Positions 52,090 to 61,357 of a DNA stretch of 64,000 nucleotides are shown piece by piece (within the stretch, counting starts at the first letter, position 1; each line of letters starts with the position of its first letter). This DNA is from Pseudomonas sp. 8AS (GTDB lineage Bacteria; Pseudomonadota; Gammaproteobacteria; Pseudomonadales; Pseudomonadaceae): NCBI RefSeq assembly GCF_902506505.1, contig NZ_LR733406.1, positions 1,351,200 through 1,415,199 on the forward strand, read 5' to 3'. Under the pieces are notes generated by a model, which was given only the letters and a program-made list of their open reading frames with translations, was not told the DNA's origin and ran no database searches. The translations under genes and the position numbers were made by a program.

Positions 52090-52491
52090 TCAGCGCACCT
52101 CGATCCGGCAGTCGAGGGTCTTGGCCGGCGCCACCCCGGCTTCCCAGGGCCGCTGGTAGTGCATCAGCAGGCGCCCGCTGCCGTTCTGCTGCGCCAGATA
52201 GCGCCAGGTCGACTGCCCGGCGCTGCCGACCAGGCCGGCGTCTTCCGGGGTGGTGTAGACCTCCGGGCCGAGGCTGCGCAGCACGCCCGGCGCGGCATCG
52301 GCCACTACCCAGCGAAAACCGGTAGTCGGGTTGCTGGGCAGGCGGATGGTCAGGGTCTGGCCGTTGTGCAGCTGCATCGGGCATTTGCCCAGCTGTTTTT
52401 CCTCCAGGCTGACGCTACTGGGTTGCTGCTGGGCGCAGGCGGCCAGGAGGATGAGGGCGGCGGGCAGCAGCAGGCGCTGGGGGCGGTTCAT
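52090..52491 (-). CDS. icp: chagasin-type (I42) cysteine peptidase inhibitor, lipoprotein
   Basis: The 133-residue protein has a lipobox (LILLAAC) and the three chagasin loops: NPTTGFRW, GSAGQSTWRY and RPWE. The residue after Cys is Ala. It inhibits papain-like cysteine peptidases, probably in the periplasm or at the cell surface. It follows the AsrA protease gene by about 105 bases on the same strand, the arrangement I recall from P. aeruginosa. Confidence 0.9.
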   Translation of the reverse strand: MNRPQRLLLPAALILLAACAQQQPSSVSLEEKQLGKCPMQLHNGQTLTIRLPSNPTTGFRWVVADAAPGVLRSLGPEVYTTPEDAGLVGSAGQSTWRYLAQQNGSGRLLMHYQRPWEAGVAPAKTLDCRIEVR

Positions 52492-52595
52492 GGCGGGGCT
52501 CCGGTGGCAACGAAAACCCGCACAGCATAGCGGTAATGGGCTGGTGCTGGCATGGCCCCGCAGCGCGGGGCGGCATGCCGTGCCGGGCCCGGCGG

Positions 52596-54983
52596 TCAAT
52601 CGAAGAGCAGCCTGGCCACGTCGGCGAAGCGCTTGGCGAAGTGCACGTTGAGCCCTGCCTTGAGGTAGTCCGGCAGCTCGGCGAAGTCGCCGCGGTTGGC
52701 TTCCGGCAGGATCAGTTCATTGATCTTCTGCCGCCGCGCGGCGATGACCTTTTCCCGTACCCCGCCGATCGGCAGCACCTGGCCGGTGAGGGTCAGCTCG
52801 CCGGTCATCGCCACGCCTTTCTTCGGCGCCTGGTTGCGCGCCAGGGAGAGCAGGGCGCTGGCCATGGTGATGCCGGCGCTGGGGCCGTCCTTGGGCGTGG
52901 CGCCTTCCGGCACGTGCAGGTGGACGAAGGCCTGGTCGAAGAAGCCGGGGTCGCCGCCGAATGGCTTGAGGTGCGAGCTGATATAGCTGTAGGCGATCTC
53001 CGCCGACTCCTTCATCACCTCGCCCAGCTGGCCGGTGAGCTTGAAGCCGCGATTGAGGGTGTGGATGCGCGTGGCCTCGATCGGCAGGGTGGCGCCGCCC
53101 AGGCTGGTCCAGGCCAGGCCGGTGATCACCCCGACCCCGGACAGCAGCAGCTCGCTGCGGAACAGCGGCATGCCCAGGTAGTTTTCCAGGTCCCTGGGGC
53201 CGATCTTGACCTTGCGCTCCGGCTGCTCCAGCAACTGGACCACCGCCTTGCGCACCAGCTTGCCGAGCTGCTTCTCCAGCTGGCGCACCCCGGCCTCGCG
53301 GGCGTAGCCGTCGATCACCGCCTTCAGCGCCGCGTCGCTGATGCTCAGCTGGGTCTTGCGCACACCGGCCTTTTCCAGCTGCTTGGGCCACAGGTGGCGC
53401 TTGGCGATGGCCAGTTTTTCCTCGGCGATATAGCCGGACAGGCGGATCACTTCCATGCGGTCGAGCAGCGGGCCGGGAATCGAGTCCAGGGTGTTGGCGG
53501 TGCAGACGAACAGCACCTTGGACAGGTCCAGGCGCAGGTCCAGGTAGTGGTCGAGGAATTCGACGTTCTGTTCCGGGTCGAGGGTTTCCAGCAGCGCCGA
53601 GGCCGGGTCGCCCTGGAAGCTGGTGCCCATCTTGTCGATCTCGTCGAGCATGATCACCGGGTTCATCACCTCGACCTCCTTCAGCGCCTGCACCAGCTTG
53701 CCGGGCAGGGCGCCGATGTAGGTGCGGCGGTGGCCCTTGATCTCCGCCTCGTCGCGCATGCCGCCCACGCTGAAGCGGTAGAACGGTCGGCCCAGGCTCT
53801 CGGCGATGGACTTGCCGATGCTGGTCTTGCCCACCCCCGGCGGGCCCACCAGCAGCACGATGCTGCCGGCGATCTCGCCCTTGAAGGCGCCCACGGCGAG
53901 GAATTCGAGGATGCGCTCCTTCACGTCATCCAGGCCGGCATGCTGGGCGTCCAGCACCCGGCGTGCGCGCCTGAGGTCGAGCTTGTCCTCGCCGAGTACG
54001 CCCCAGGGCACGCTGGTTGCCCAGTCCAGGTAGTTGCGCGTCACCGCGTATTCCGGCGAGCCGGTCTCGAGGATGGCCAGCTTGTTGAGTTCCTCGTCGA
54101 TGCGTTTCTGCGCCTGGGGCGGCAGGCTCTTGCCGGTCAGGCGGGCGCGGAACTCGTCGACATCGGCGCTCCTGTCGTCCTTGGTGATGCCCAGCTCCTG
54201 CTGGATGATCTTCAGCTGTTCCTTGAGGAAGAACTCGCGCTGGCGCTCGCCGATCTGGCGATTGACCTCGGCCGACAGCTCGTTCTGCAGGCGGGCCACT
54301 TCCACTTCTTTGCGCAGCAGCGGCAGCACCTTCTCCATGCGCTTGAGGATCGGCACGCAGTCCAGCACCTCCTGCAGCACGGCGGCCGGGGCGGTGGTCA
54401 GGGTGGCGGCGAAGTCGGTCAGCGGCGAGGGCTGGTTGGGGCTGAAGCGGTTCAGGTAGTTCTTCAGCTCCTCGCTGTACAGCGGGTTGAGCGGCACCAG
54501 TTCCTTGATCGCGTTGATCAGCGCCATGCCATAGGCCTTGACCTCGTCGCGCGGGTCGTCGGCGCTCAGCGGGTATTCCACCTCGGCCAGGTAGGGCGGG
54601 CGATGGCGCTTGAGCCAGCCGCGGATGCGCACCCGCGACAGGCCCTGGGCAACGAACTGCAGCTTGCCGTCGACGCGGCTGGCATGGTGGATGCGTACCA
54701 GGGTGCCGTGCTCGGGCAGGCTGGTGGTGTCGAAGTGGCGCGGGTCGTCCAGCGGCTGGTCGACGTAGAACAGCGCCAGGCATTTGTGCTCGGTGCTGGC
54801 CACCAGGTCGAGGGTTTCGGCCCACTGCTCTTCGCTGACGATGACCGGCAGCACCTGCGCCGGGAAGAACGGGCGGTTGTGGACCGGGATGACGTACAGC
54901 TTGTCCGGCAGGTTCTGCCCCGGCAGGGCCAGGCGGGTGCCCGGGGCCGTGATGAATTCCGCGTGGTGGTCTTGCTCGCTCAT
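52596..54983 (-). CDS. asrA: Lon-like ATP-dependent protease AsrA
   Basis: The 795-residue Lon-family protease has an N-terminal LAN domain (about 25-220), a helical segment, the AAA+ module with Walker A GPPGVGKTS and Walker B VIMLDEIDK, and the C-terminal Ser-Lys protease domain with Ser702 in KDGPSAG and Lys745 in EKVIAARR. It is assigned to AsrA rather than the main Lon because of its icp neighbour. AsrA induces a heat-shock-like response to aminoglycosides in P. aeruginosa. A sigma-32-like promoter lies directly upstream. Confidence 0.92.
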   Translation of the reverse strand: MSEQDHHAEFITAPGTRLALPGQNLPDKLYVIPVHNRPFFPAQVLPVIVSEEQWAETLDLVASTEHKCLALFYVDQPLDDPRHFDTTSLPEHGTLVRIHHASRVDGKLQFVAQGLSRVRIRGWLKRHRPPYLAEVEYPLSADDPRDEVKAYGMALINAIKELVPLNPLYSEELKNYLNRFSPNQPSPLTDFAATLTTAPAAVLQEVLDCVPILKRMEKVLPLLRKEVEVARLQNELSAEVNRQIGERQREFFLKEQLKIIQQELGITKDDRSADVDEFRARLTGKSLPPQAQKRIDEELNKLAILETGSPEYAVTRNYLDWATSVPWGVLGEDKLDLRRARRVLDAQHAGLDDVKERILEFLAVGAFKGEIAGSIVLLVGPPGVGKTSIGKSIAESLGRPFYRFSVGGMRDEAEIKGHRRTYIGALPGKLVQALKEVEVMNPVIMLDEIDKMGTSFQGDPASALLETLDPEQNVEFLDHYLDLRLDLSKVLFVCTANTLDSIPGPLLDRMEVIRLSGYIAEEKLAIAKRHLWPKQLEKAGVRKTQLSISDAALKAVIDGYAREAGVRQLEKQLGKLVRKAVVQLLEQPERKVKIGPRDLENYLGMPLFRSELLLSGVGVITGLAWTSLGGATLPIEATRIHTLNRGFKLTGQLGEVMKESAEIAYSYISSHLKPFGGDPGFFDQAFVHLHVPEGATPKDGPSAGITMASALLSLARNQAPKKGVAMTGELTLTGQVLPIGGVREKVIAARRQKINELILPEANRGDFAELPDYLKAGLNVHFAKRFADVARLLFD

Positions 54984-55015
54984 GGGACCCTTCCAGATCG
55001 ATCGCTCTGCAAGGG

Positions 55016-55045
55016 TAGATGGGGCGGGCCGGCCGGCTTTTCAAT
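55016..55045 (-). promoter_or_regulatory. sigma-32 (RpoH)-type promoter of asrA
   Basis: On the minus strand ATTGAAA (55045-55039) and CCCCATCTA (55024-55016) are separated by 14 bases. The heat-shock consensus is CTTGAAA, about 13-14 bases, CCCCATNT. It would start transcription about 25 bases before the asrA ATG. Confidence 0.7.
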
Positions 55046-55052
55046 CCGCCAT

Positions 55053-55751
55053 TCAGTTCAGGCGCTGGCGCAGCTGGCCGAGCTGCTCGTCGATCAGCGG
55101 AGTGAGCAGGCTGAAGCACTCGGCTGGGGCGATCAGCACCCGCGGCGGGTCGATCAGCTGCCGCTGCAGGCTGTCCAGGGCGCGGGCCAGGCCGCTCTGG
55201 CGGGCCGCACGCGGTTGCAGGCGCTGGCTCAGGTAGCGCAGCTGCACCTGCAAGGGCAGCGGGCAGCGCGGCGCCCCGGCACCGCGCACGGCCAGGCCGC
55301 GCAGGCGCGCCAGCTCCTCCAGCTCGCGGCAGTCGCGGGCGATGCCGGCGGGCTCGGCGTGCAGGCCGACCAGTTGCAGCTCCAGCAGCTGGGTGTGTTC
55401 CAGCAGCTGCTCGATCAGCTGGCAGTGGCCGTCGAAGTCGCCGGCCTGCTGGCGCAGCGGCAACCAGTGCTGGCGCAGCCCGTCCAGGGCGGGTTCGGCC
55501 GGGGCTTCACGCCAGAGCGCGTCGATCTCCGCGGCCAGGGCCTGGCATTGCTGGCGCGCCGGTGCGCCGCCCTGGCCGCCGAGGCCGCGGTGCTTCTGGA
55601 TGCGCTGGAGCAGCTCCAGGCACAGCAGCAGGCCCTGTTGCAGAGCCTGGCGGCGCTGTTGCGTGCGGCCGCGCTTGCGCCAGCGGAACAGGCCGGCGCC
55701 GAGCAGCAGGGCGGCACTGGCGGCGCCGGCGAGCAGGAGAGTGGGGCTCAT
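55053..55751 (-). CDS. membrane-anchored helical protein coupled to the chemoreceptor-like gene
   Basis: The 232-residue protein has one N-terminal membrane helix ([21 protein letters not shown]) followed by a very basic stretch ([13 protein letters not shown]), so the rest should be cytoplasmic. That part is Leu/Gln-rich and mostly helical. No domain is recognised. Its start overlaps the upstream chemoreceptor-like gene by four bases (ATGA), so the two are translated together. Confidence 0.78.
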   Translation of the reverse strand: MSPTLLLAGAASAALLLGAGLFRWRKRGRTQQRRQALQQGLLLCLELLQRIQKHRGLGGQGGAPARQQCQALAAEIDALWREAPAEPALDGLRQHWLPLRQQAGDFDGHCQLIEQLLEHTQLLELQLVGLHAEPAGIARDCRELEELARLRGLAVRGAGAPRCPLPLQVQLRYLSQRLQPRAARQSGLARALDSLQRQLIDPPRVLIAPAECFSLLTPLIDEQLGQLRQRLN

Positions 55752-56839
55752 GGCGCGGTGCCTCCGGTCAGGCGGGTGAGGTACAGGGTGAGCTCGTGCA
55801 GCTCGTGGTTCTCTGCGCTCTGCTGCTGCAGGGCGGCGCCGATCTGGTGCAGCTGCTGGTTGAGCGACTGGTTGGCCTGGGTGTGCTCGGCCAGGGCCTG
55901 GCGCATGGCGCCGAAGCGCTGCAGGGTGTCCTGGCTGAAGCCGGCCTGGCCCCGCAGCTGCTCCGCCAGCTGGCTGCTCTGCCGGCTGCTGGCGTCCAGT
56001 AGGTCGCGGTGCTCGCCGACTTCGCCGTGCACCTGGCCGACGGCCCGGGTGATCGCACCGACCACGGCGGTGATCTCGCTGGCCGCGCTGTCGGTGGATT
56101 GCGCCAGGTTGCGCACCTCCGCAGCGACCACGGCGAAGCCGCGGCCATGCTCGCCGGCGCGGGCCGCCTCGATCGAGGCATTCAGGGCCAGCAGCTGGGT
56201 CTGCTTGGCCAGCGCCTGGATCAGTTGCACGGCGCGCTCCACGGCGCCGGTATGCTGCAGCAGCTGGCCCACCGCTTCGGCGGTGCGGCCCAGGCTGAGC
56301 TGGATGCCGTGCATGGTGGCGCCCACCTGTTGGGCATCCTGGCGGCCGTCCTCACTCATTTGGTGCATTTGCGCGAAGGCCTGCAGCGCCTGTTCGGCCA
56401 GGCCCTCGATGTGCAGCAGGGTCTGGCTGATTTCCTCGCTGGCGGCGGCGATCATGTCGACCCGCTGGCTCTGCTGTTCGCCCTGCTGCTCGGTCTGCCT
56501 GGCCATGCGTTCCAGCGCGGCGCTGGCGAACTGCACTTCGCTGCGCAGGCGCTCGGCACTGCGTTGCTCGCCGCTGCAGCTGACCAGCAGCTGCGCCGCT
56601 TCGGCCTGGCCACCGAACAGGCTGGCGAGCTGCTGCAGGAGGCGCTGCTGGTCACGCTGCAGGCGCCACCAGAGCAGGTGCTGGGCGCCGCCGAGATAGA
56701 GCAGCAGGAGCAGCAGCGCGGCGGCCGGGTAGGGCTGGCCGAGCAGGGCCAGCAGGGTGGTGGCGAGGGCGAGCAGGGCGAGCAACCAGGCCCGCACCGA
56801 GCCGCAGCGTTCCAGGCAGTAAACGCCGAGTTCCAGCAT
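55748..56839 (-). CDS. minimal methyl-accepting chemotaxis-like protein without sensor domain
   Basis: The 363-residue protein has two adjacent membrane helices (about 15-60) joined by a short loop (GQPYPA), so there is no periplasmic ligand domain. The rest is a long coiled coil with the MCP signalling hairpin: [20 protein letters not shown] and [16 protein letters not shown]. The core is well conserved. It could sense a cytoplasmic or membrane signal and feed a chemosensory array. It is divergent from an AraC regulator and translationally coupled to the next gene. Confidence 0.88.
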   Translation of the reverse strand: MLELGVYCLERCGSVRAWLLALLALATTLLALLGQPYPAAALLLLLLYLGGAQHLLWWRLQRDQQRLLQQLASLFGGQAEAAQLLVSCSGEQRSAERLRSEVQFASAALERMARQTEQQGEQQSQRVDMIAAASEEISQTLLHIEGLAEQALQAFAQMHQMSEDGRQDAQQVGATMHGIQLSLGRTAEAVGQLLQHTGAVERAVQLIQALAKQTQLLALNASIEAARAGEHGRGFAVVAAEVRNLAQSTDSAASEITAVVGAITRAVGQVHGEVGEHRDLLDASSRQSSQLAEQLRGQAGFSQDTLQRFGAMRQALAEHTQANQSLNQQLHQIGAALQQQSAENHELHELTLYLTRLTGGTAP

Positions 56840-56990
56840 AGGGGCATCCAACTTCAGACAGGGCAGTAATGCCTGGGGCGTAGCAAGATGCTGGCCAGCC
56901 GGGCAGATTTGCCTGCCGCCTGTCGGTAGCCCTGTCGTTGCCCGGCCCGACTGGGTAAAGTGCAAGATTACCCCCGACCTGCACCCGCAC

Positions 56991-57740
56991 ATGCTCAAAG
57001 CCCGCCTGCTGCGCCTGGACGACCAGGCCCACGAACATGCCCACGACTATCACCAGCTGGTGATGTCGTTGTCCGGGCGCGCGGAATTCGAGGTCAATGG
57101 CCGCGGCGGCGAGGTCTGCCGCATGCGTGCCTGCCTGGTGCCGGGCGATGCCGACCACCAGTTCGCCGGCATGGGCGACAACCGCATGCTGATCCTCGAC
57201 CTGGACGAGCAGGGCACGTCTTCGGAAGACCTCAGCCTGCTCGCCGAGCTGTTCGAGAGCCCGCGCTACCCGGCGCTGGATGCCGACTTCCAGAACCTGC
57301 TGAGCTATGCCGGGGCCGAGCTGGCGCGCTATGGCAGCGACCCGCACCTGGCCCGCGCCCTCGGCGGCGTGCTGCTGCGCGCGCTGCACCTGCGCCTGTT
57401 CGGCGAGCAGACCGCGCCGGGGGGCGGCGCGCTGGATGTCGAGCGGCTCGACCGCTACATCGCCGAGCACCTGGCGCGGCGCATCACGGTGATCGAGCTG
57501 GCCCAGGTCGCCTGCCTGAGCCCGAGCCACTTCCATGCCCAGTTCAAGGACAGCCTCGGCCTCACCCCGCACCAGTACCTGCTCAAGACCCGCCTCGACC
57601 GTGCCGCGCGCCTGCTGCGCGAGAGCCCGCTGCCGCTGGTGCGGATCGCCGAGGAGTGCGGCTTTTCCAGCCAGAGCGCGCTGACCACGGCGATGCGCCG
57701 CTACCTCGGCCTCACTCCCAAGCGCCTGCGCAACCAGTAA
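56991..57740 (+). CDS. AraC family transcriptional regulator
   Basis: The 249-residue protein has an N-terminal cupin-like domain ([30 protein letters not shown]) and a C-terminal double helix-turn-helix (about 150-245) with [20 protein letters not shown] and [20 protein letters not shown]. The effector is unknown. It is divergent from the chemoreceptor-like gene across about 150 bases and could regulate it. Confidence 0.92.
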   Translation: MLKARLLRLDDQAHEHAHDYHQLVMSLSGRAEFEVNGRGGEVCRMRACLVPGDADHQFAGMGDNRMLILDLDEQGTSSEDLSLLAELFESPRYPALDADFQNLLSYAGAELARYGSDPHLARALGGVLLRALHLRLFGEQTAPGGGALDVERLDRYIAEHLARRITVIELAQVACLSPSHFHAQFKDSLGLTPHQYLLKTRLDRAARLLRESPLPLVRIAEECGFSSQSALTTAMRRYLGLTPKRLRNQ

Positions 57741-57779
57741 GCGCCAGGCCAGCGGCTCCACCCACCGTTAGCGCAGCAC

Positions 57780-58634
57780 TCAGTCGCCGGTCGCCACCGG
57801 ACGGGCCGGGTCGGTCACCCATTCGCTCCAGGAGCCGGCGTACAGCTGCGCCAGCGGGTAGCCGGCCAGGCACAGGGCGAACAGGTTGTGGCAGGCGGTG
57901 ACGCCCGAGCCGCAGTAGGCCACCAGTTCCTGCACCGGGCGCTCGCCGAGCAGGGCGGCGAAGCGCTGGCGCAGCTCGGCGGCGGGCAGGAAGCGCCCGT
58001 CGCTGTCCAGGTTGTCGGTGAACAGCGCACAGCGGGCGCCGGGAATATGCCCGGCGACCGGGTCCAGCGGCTCCACCTCGCCGCGAAAGCGCGGCAGGGC
58101 GCGGGCGTCGAGCAGGGTCAGGGCCGGGCTGTGCAGGTCCTGCTGCAGCTGCGCGGCATCGCGCAGCAGGCTGGCGTCGGCCTGGCCGCTGAAACTGCCG
58201 GGGCTGACCGCCGGGATGGCCGCGTCCAGCGCCAGGCCGGCGGCCTTCCAGGCCTTGAGCCCGCCATCGAGCAGGTACACGCCCTCGCGCTTGCCCAGCC
58301 AGGCCAGCAACCACCAGGCCCGCGCGGCGAAGGCGCCGGGGCCGTCGTCGTACAGCACCACCTCGCTGTCCTGGTTGATGCCCCAGGCGCGCAGGCGCGC
58401 GAGCAGCTGGGCCGCCTCCGGCAGCGGATGACGCCCGGTCACGCCCTTGTGCACCGGGCCGGACAGGTCGCGTTCCAGGTCGGCGAACTGCGCGCCGGGA
58501 ATATGCTCCTCGGCGTAGCTGCGGGCGCCGTAGCCCGGGTCGTCGAGGGCGAAGCGGCAGTCGAGTAGCACCAGGTTCGGCTGGTGCAGGCGGGTCTGTA
58601 GTTGAGCGGGGCTGAGCAGTTGCGCGAGCGGCAT
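57780..58634 (-). CDS. sseA: 3-mercaptopyruvate sulfurtransferase
   Basis: The 284-residue protein has two rhodanese domains; the C-terminal one carries the active-site loop CGSGVTA with Cys241. That loop identifies mercaptopyruvate sulfurtransferase rather than thiosulfate sulfurtransferase (CRxGxxR). The N-terminal domain has YDDGPGAFAARAWWLL, the linker-facing motif. It transfers sulfur from 3-mercaptopyruvate to thiol acceptors. The gene stands alone on its strand. Confidence 0.95.
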   Translation of the reverse strand: MPLAQLLSPAQLQTRLHQPNLVLLDCRFALDDPGYGARSYAEEHIPGAQFADLERDLSGPVHKGVTGRHPLPEAAQLLARLRAWGINQDSEVVLYDDGPGAFAARAWWLLAWLGKREGVYLLDGGLKAWKAAGLALDAAIPAVSPGSFSGQADASLLRDAAQLQQDLHSPALTLLDARALPRFRGEVEPLDPVAGHIPGARCALFTDNLDSDGRFLPAAELRQRFAALLGERPVQELVAYCGSGVTACHNLFALCLAGYPLAQLYAGSWSEWVTDPARPVATGD

Positions 58635-58712
58635 GGGAACTCCGTTGGCGGATGCGGGACGGTAATCAGCATAGGAACAGGGCGAGGCGCTGTCGCCCTG
58701 TTCGGGTCGGGT

Positions 58713-59774
58713 TCAGCGGTACTGCAGCTTGCCGATGCGGTCGTTGTTCAGGCTGCCGAAGTAGAGGTAATTGCCCACCGGCTTGACCGAGGTGACCATG
58801 CGCAGGTGCGTGCCGCTGGTGTCGTGCAGGCTCTGCACGATCTGCCCCTGCTCGTTGAGCGCGATGGCCAGGCCGTAGTCCTGCGGCTTGGGCCACATCG
58901 AGCGCGGCAGCTTGGCCAGCTGGGCCTTCAGCCAGGGCTGGTTCTGCAGGAAGTCGGCGTCGGCCTTGCGCGGGGTCGGCAGGGCCACCCAGAAGGTGCC
59001 GGCGCGGTCGCCCTGCAGGTTGTCCGGCATGCCCGGCAGGTTGTCGATGAACACGTCGTGGCTGCCGGCCTTGTCGCCCTTCAGCCAGTAGCGGGTGATG
59101 CGGTAGCGGTAGGTCTCGTTGACCAGCACGAAGTCCTCATTCTGCGACAGTGCCACGCCGTTGGCGAAGTACAGGTCCTTGAGCAGGGTCTCGCTCTTGC
59201 CGGTGGCCGGGTCGTAGCGCAGCAGGCGGCCGTAGGGGCGGCCTTCGAGCAGGTCGAGCAGGTAGTCCGGCTGGTGGAACTTGCTGGAGGCGTCGCTGAA
59301 GTAGATGCGCCCGTCGCTGGCGATGTCGAGGTCGTCGGTGAAGGCGAACGGCACGCCGTCGGCCTCTGTGGCGAGCACTTCACTCTGCCCGGCGGGGCTG
59401 ATGCGCAGCAGGCCCTTGTAGGCGTCGGCGACGATCAGGTTGCCCTGGGCGTCGAAGTCCATGCCCAGCGGGCGGCCGCCGGTGGCGGCGAATGTCTCGG
59501 CCTTACCGTCGGCGCCGATGCGCACGATGCGCCCGTCATGCAGGCCGGCGTAGACGCGGCCCTGGGCGTCCACGGCGGTGTCTTCCGGGCCGTGGATCTG
59601 GCCCTGGGCCAGCAGCTCGGCCTTCATCAACGTGTCGTTGGGCTCCAGGGCGCCGGTCATCAGCGGCGCCAGCGGCGGTTGCCAGGCCAGCGGGTCGATC
59701 GGGCTGGGGGTGAGGGCCAGGTAGCCGGCCGCGCCAGCGATCGCCAGGGCCAGCAGGCTTAGGAGTTTCTTCAT
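58713..59774 (-). CDS. strictosidine synthase-like / SMP-30 family protein
   Basis: The 353-residue protein has an N-terminal hydrophobic segment (KLLSLLALAIAGAAGYLAL) that may be an uncleaved anchor. The six-bladed propeller pattern includes GPEDTAVDAQGRVYAGLHDG, GRPLGMDFDAQGNLIVADAY, SDGRIYFSDASSKF and FANGVALSQNEDFVLVNET, the strictosidine-synthase-like signature. Bacterial members are probably lactonases or esterases. The function is not certain. Confidence 0.88.
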   Translation of the reverse strand: MKKLLSLLALAIAGAAGYLALTPSPIDPLAWQPPLAPLMTGALEPNDTLMKAELLAQGQIHGPEDTAVDAQGRVYAGLHDGRIVRIGADGKAETFAATGGRPLGMDFDAQGNLIVADAYKGLLRISPAGQSEVLATEADGVPFAFTDDLDIASDGRIYFSDASSKFHQPDYLLDLLEGRPYGRLLRYDPATGKSETLLKDLYFANGVALSQNEDFVLVNETYRYRITRYWLKGDKAGSHDVFIDNLPGMPDNLQGDRAGTFWVALPTPRKADADFLQNQPWLKAQLAKLPRSMWPKPQDYGLAIALNEQGQIVQSLHDTSGTHLRMVTSVKPVGNYLYFGSLNNDRIGKLQYR

Positions 59775-59887
59775 CTTGTTCTTCCCTGTGCTGAGATGGG
59801 CGGCAGTTTAACCCTTAAGTCATGCCGTAGAGGGTTGCTTGGGTTCTGGAATAGGCGGATATAAGCCAGGCGTTCCGTGCTGGCAAA

Positions 59888-59909
59888 TGCCCGGCCCGTG
59901 TGCCGGGCA
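59888..59909 (+). promoter_or_regulatory. inverted repeat abutting the rnd -10 element
   Basis: TGCCCGGC (59888-59895) and GCCGGGCA (59902-59909) form a perfect hairpin or operator directly upstream of ATATACT, the likely -10 of rnd. Confidence 0.4.
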
Positions 59910-59943
59910 TATATACTGCGCGACATTGCCCAAGGAGTGCCGC

Positions 59944-61062
59944 GTGGCTATCGATATTCAGTGGATCCTCGACGACGCCAGCCTGGCCCGTCACTGCGCC
60001 GACTGGCGGCGTCTGCCGTTCGTTGCCCTCGACACCGAGTTCATGCGGGTCGACACCTTCTACCCGATCGCCGGCCTGCTGCAGGTGGGCGATGGCGAGC
60101 GCGCCTTCCTCATCGACCCGCTGGGCATCGGCGACTGGTCGCCCTTCGCCGAGTTGCTCATTGATCCGGCCGTGGTCAAGGTGCTGCACGCCTGCAGCGA
60201 AGACCTGGAAGTGTTCCTGCGCCTGACCGGCAGCCTGCCCAGCCCGCTGTTCGATACCCAGCTGGCCGCCGGCTACCTCAACCTGGGCTTCTCCATGGGC
60301 TATTCGCGTCTGGTCCAGGAGGTGCTCGGCATCGAGCTGCCCAAGGGCGAGACCCGCTCCGACTGGCTGCAGCGCCCGCTGTCGCCGACCCAGATCAGCT
60401 ACGCCGCCGAGGATGCCCAGCACCTGGCCGAGGTCTACCGCGTGCTGCAGCCCAGGCTCGGCGCCGACAAGCTGGCCTGGGTACTGGAAGACGGCGCCGA
60501 GCTGATCGCCAACCTGCGCCGCGAGACCGACCCCGAGCAGCTGTACCGCGAGGCCAAGCTGGCCTGGAAACTGTCGCCCCAGCAGCTGGCGGTGCTGCGT
60601 GCCCTGTGTGCCTGGCGCGAGCGCCAGGCGCGGGCGCGCAACCAGCCGCGCAACCGCATCATCCGCGAGCATTCGCTGTGGCCGCTGGCCAAGACCCAGC
60701 CGGACAACCTGGTGGCCCTGGCGCGCATCGAAGACATGCACCCCAAGACCGTGCGCCAGGACGGCGAGACCCTGCTCAAGCTGATCAGCCAGGCCGCCAG
60801 CCTGCCACCGGCCGAATGGCCCGAGGCGCTGCCGGCGCCGCTGCCGCTGGAATCCACCGCGCTGCTGAAGAAGCTGCGTGCGGTCGGTCAGCGCGAGGCC
60901 GAGCGCCTGCAGATCGCCCCGGAACTGATGCTGCGCAAGAAATCCCTCGAGGCCCTGCTGAAAAGCGGTTACCCGGACGGCCCCTACCAGCTGCCGGACA
61001 ACCTGCGTGGCTGGCGCCGTGAACTGATGGGCGATGCGTTATTAGCCGCCCTGGAAGCCTGA
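59944..61062 (+). CDS. rnd: ribonuclease D
   Basis: The 372-residue exonuclease has DEDD catalytic residues: Asp30 and Glu32 in [14 protein letters not shown], an Asp in [10 protein letters not shown] and the last Asp in [17 protein letters not shown] domains occupy the C-terminal half ([18 protein letters not shown]). It trims tRNA 3' ends. The start is a GTG with AAGGAG at good spacing. ycgL follows one base later. Confidence 0.95.
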   Translation: MAIDIQWILDDASLARHCADWRRLPFVALDTEFMRVDTFYPIAGLLQVGDGERAFLIDPLGIGDWSPFAELLIDPAVVKVLHACSEDLEVFLRLTGSLPSPLFDTQLAAGYLNLGFSMGYSRLVQEVLGIELPKGETRSDWLQRPLSPTQISYAAEDAQHLAEVYRVLQPRLGADKLAWVLEDGAELIANLRRETDPEQLYREAKLAWKLSPQQLAVLRALCAWRERQARARNQPRNRIIREHSLWPLAKTQPDNLVALARIEDMHPKTVRQDGETLLKLISQAASLPPAEWPEALPAPLPLESTALLKKLRAVGQREAERLQIAPELMLRKKSLEALLKSGYPDGPYQLPDNLRGWRRELMGDALLAALEA

Positions 61063-61063
61063 T

Positions 61064-61357
61064 ATGAAGAAAATCTGTTCGATCTACCGCAGCCCGCGCA
61101 AGAACGAGATGTACCTCTACGTGCTCAAGGCCGATGAGCTGAAGCGCGTGCCGGAAGGCCTGCTGGCCGCCTTCGGCCCGCCGCAGCTGGCGTTCAGCCT
61201 GGTGCTGTCGCCGGACAAGTCGCTGGCCCGTGAGGACATCCACAAGGTCCTGGAAAACCTCGAGACCCAGGGCTACCACCTGCAGATGCCGCCGCCGGAA
61301 GAGGACTACATCCAGCACCTGCCGGAAGAGCTGCTGCGCCGCAACGACCCGGTCTGA
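61064..61357 (+). CDS. ycgL: YcgL domain protein
   Basis: The 97-residue protein fits the YcgL family: [20 protein letters not shown], then [16 protein letters not shown] and [14 protein letters not shown]. Function is unknown; it is usually linked to rnd. The TGA stop overlaps the next ATG (TGATG), so it is coupled to the dehydrogenase gene. Confidence 0.94.
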   Translation: MKKICSIYRSPRKNEMYLYVLKADELKRVPEGLLAAFGPPQLAFSLVLSPDKSLAREDIHKVLENLETQGYHLQMPPPEEDYIQHLPEELLRRNDPV

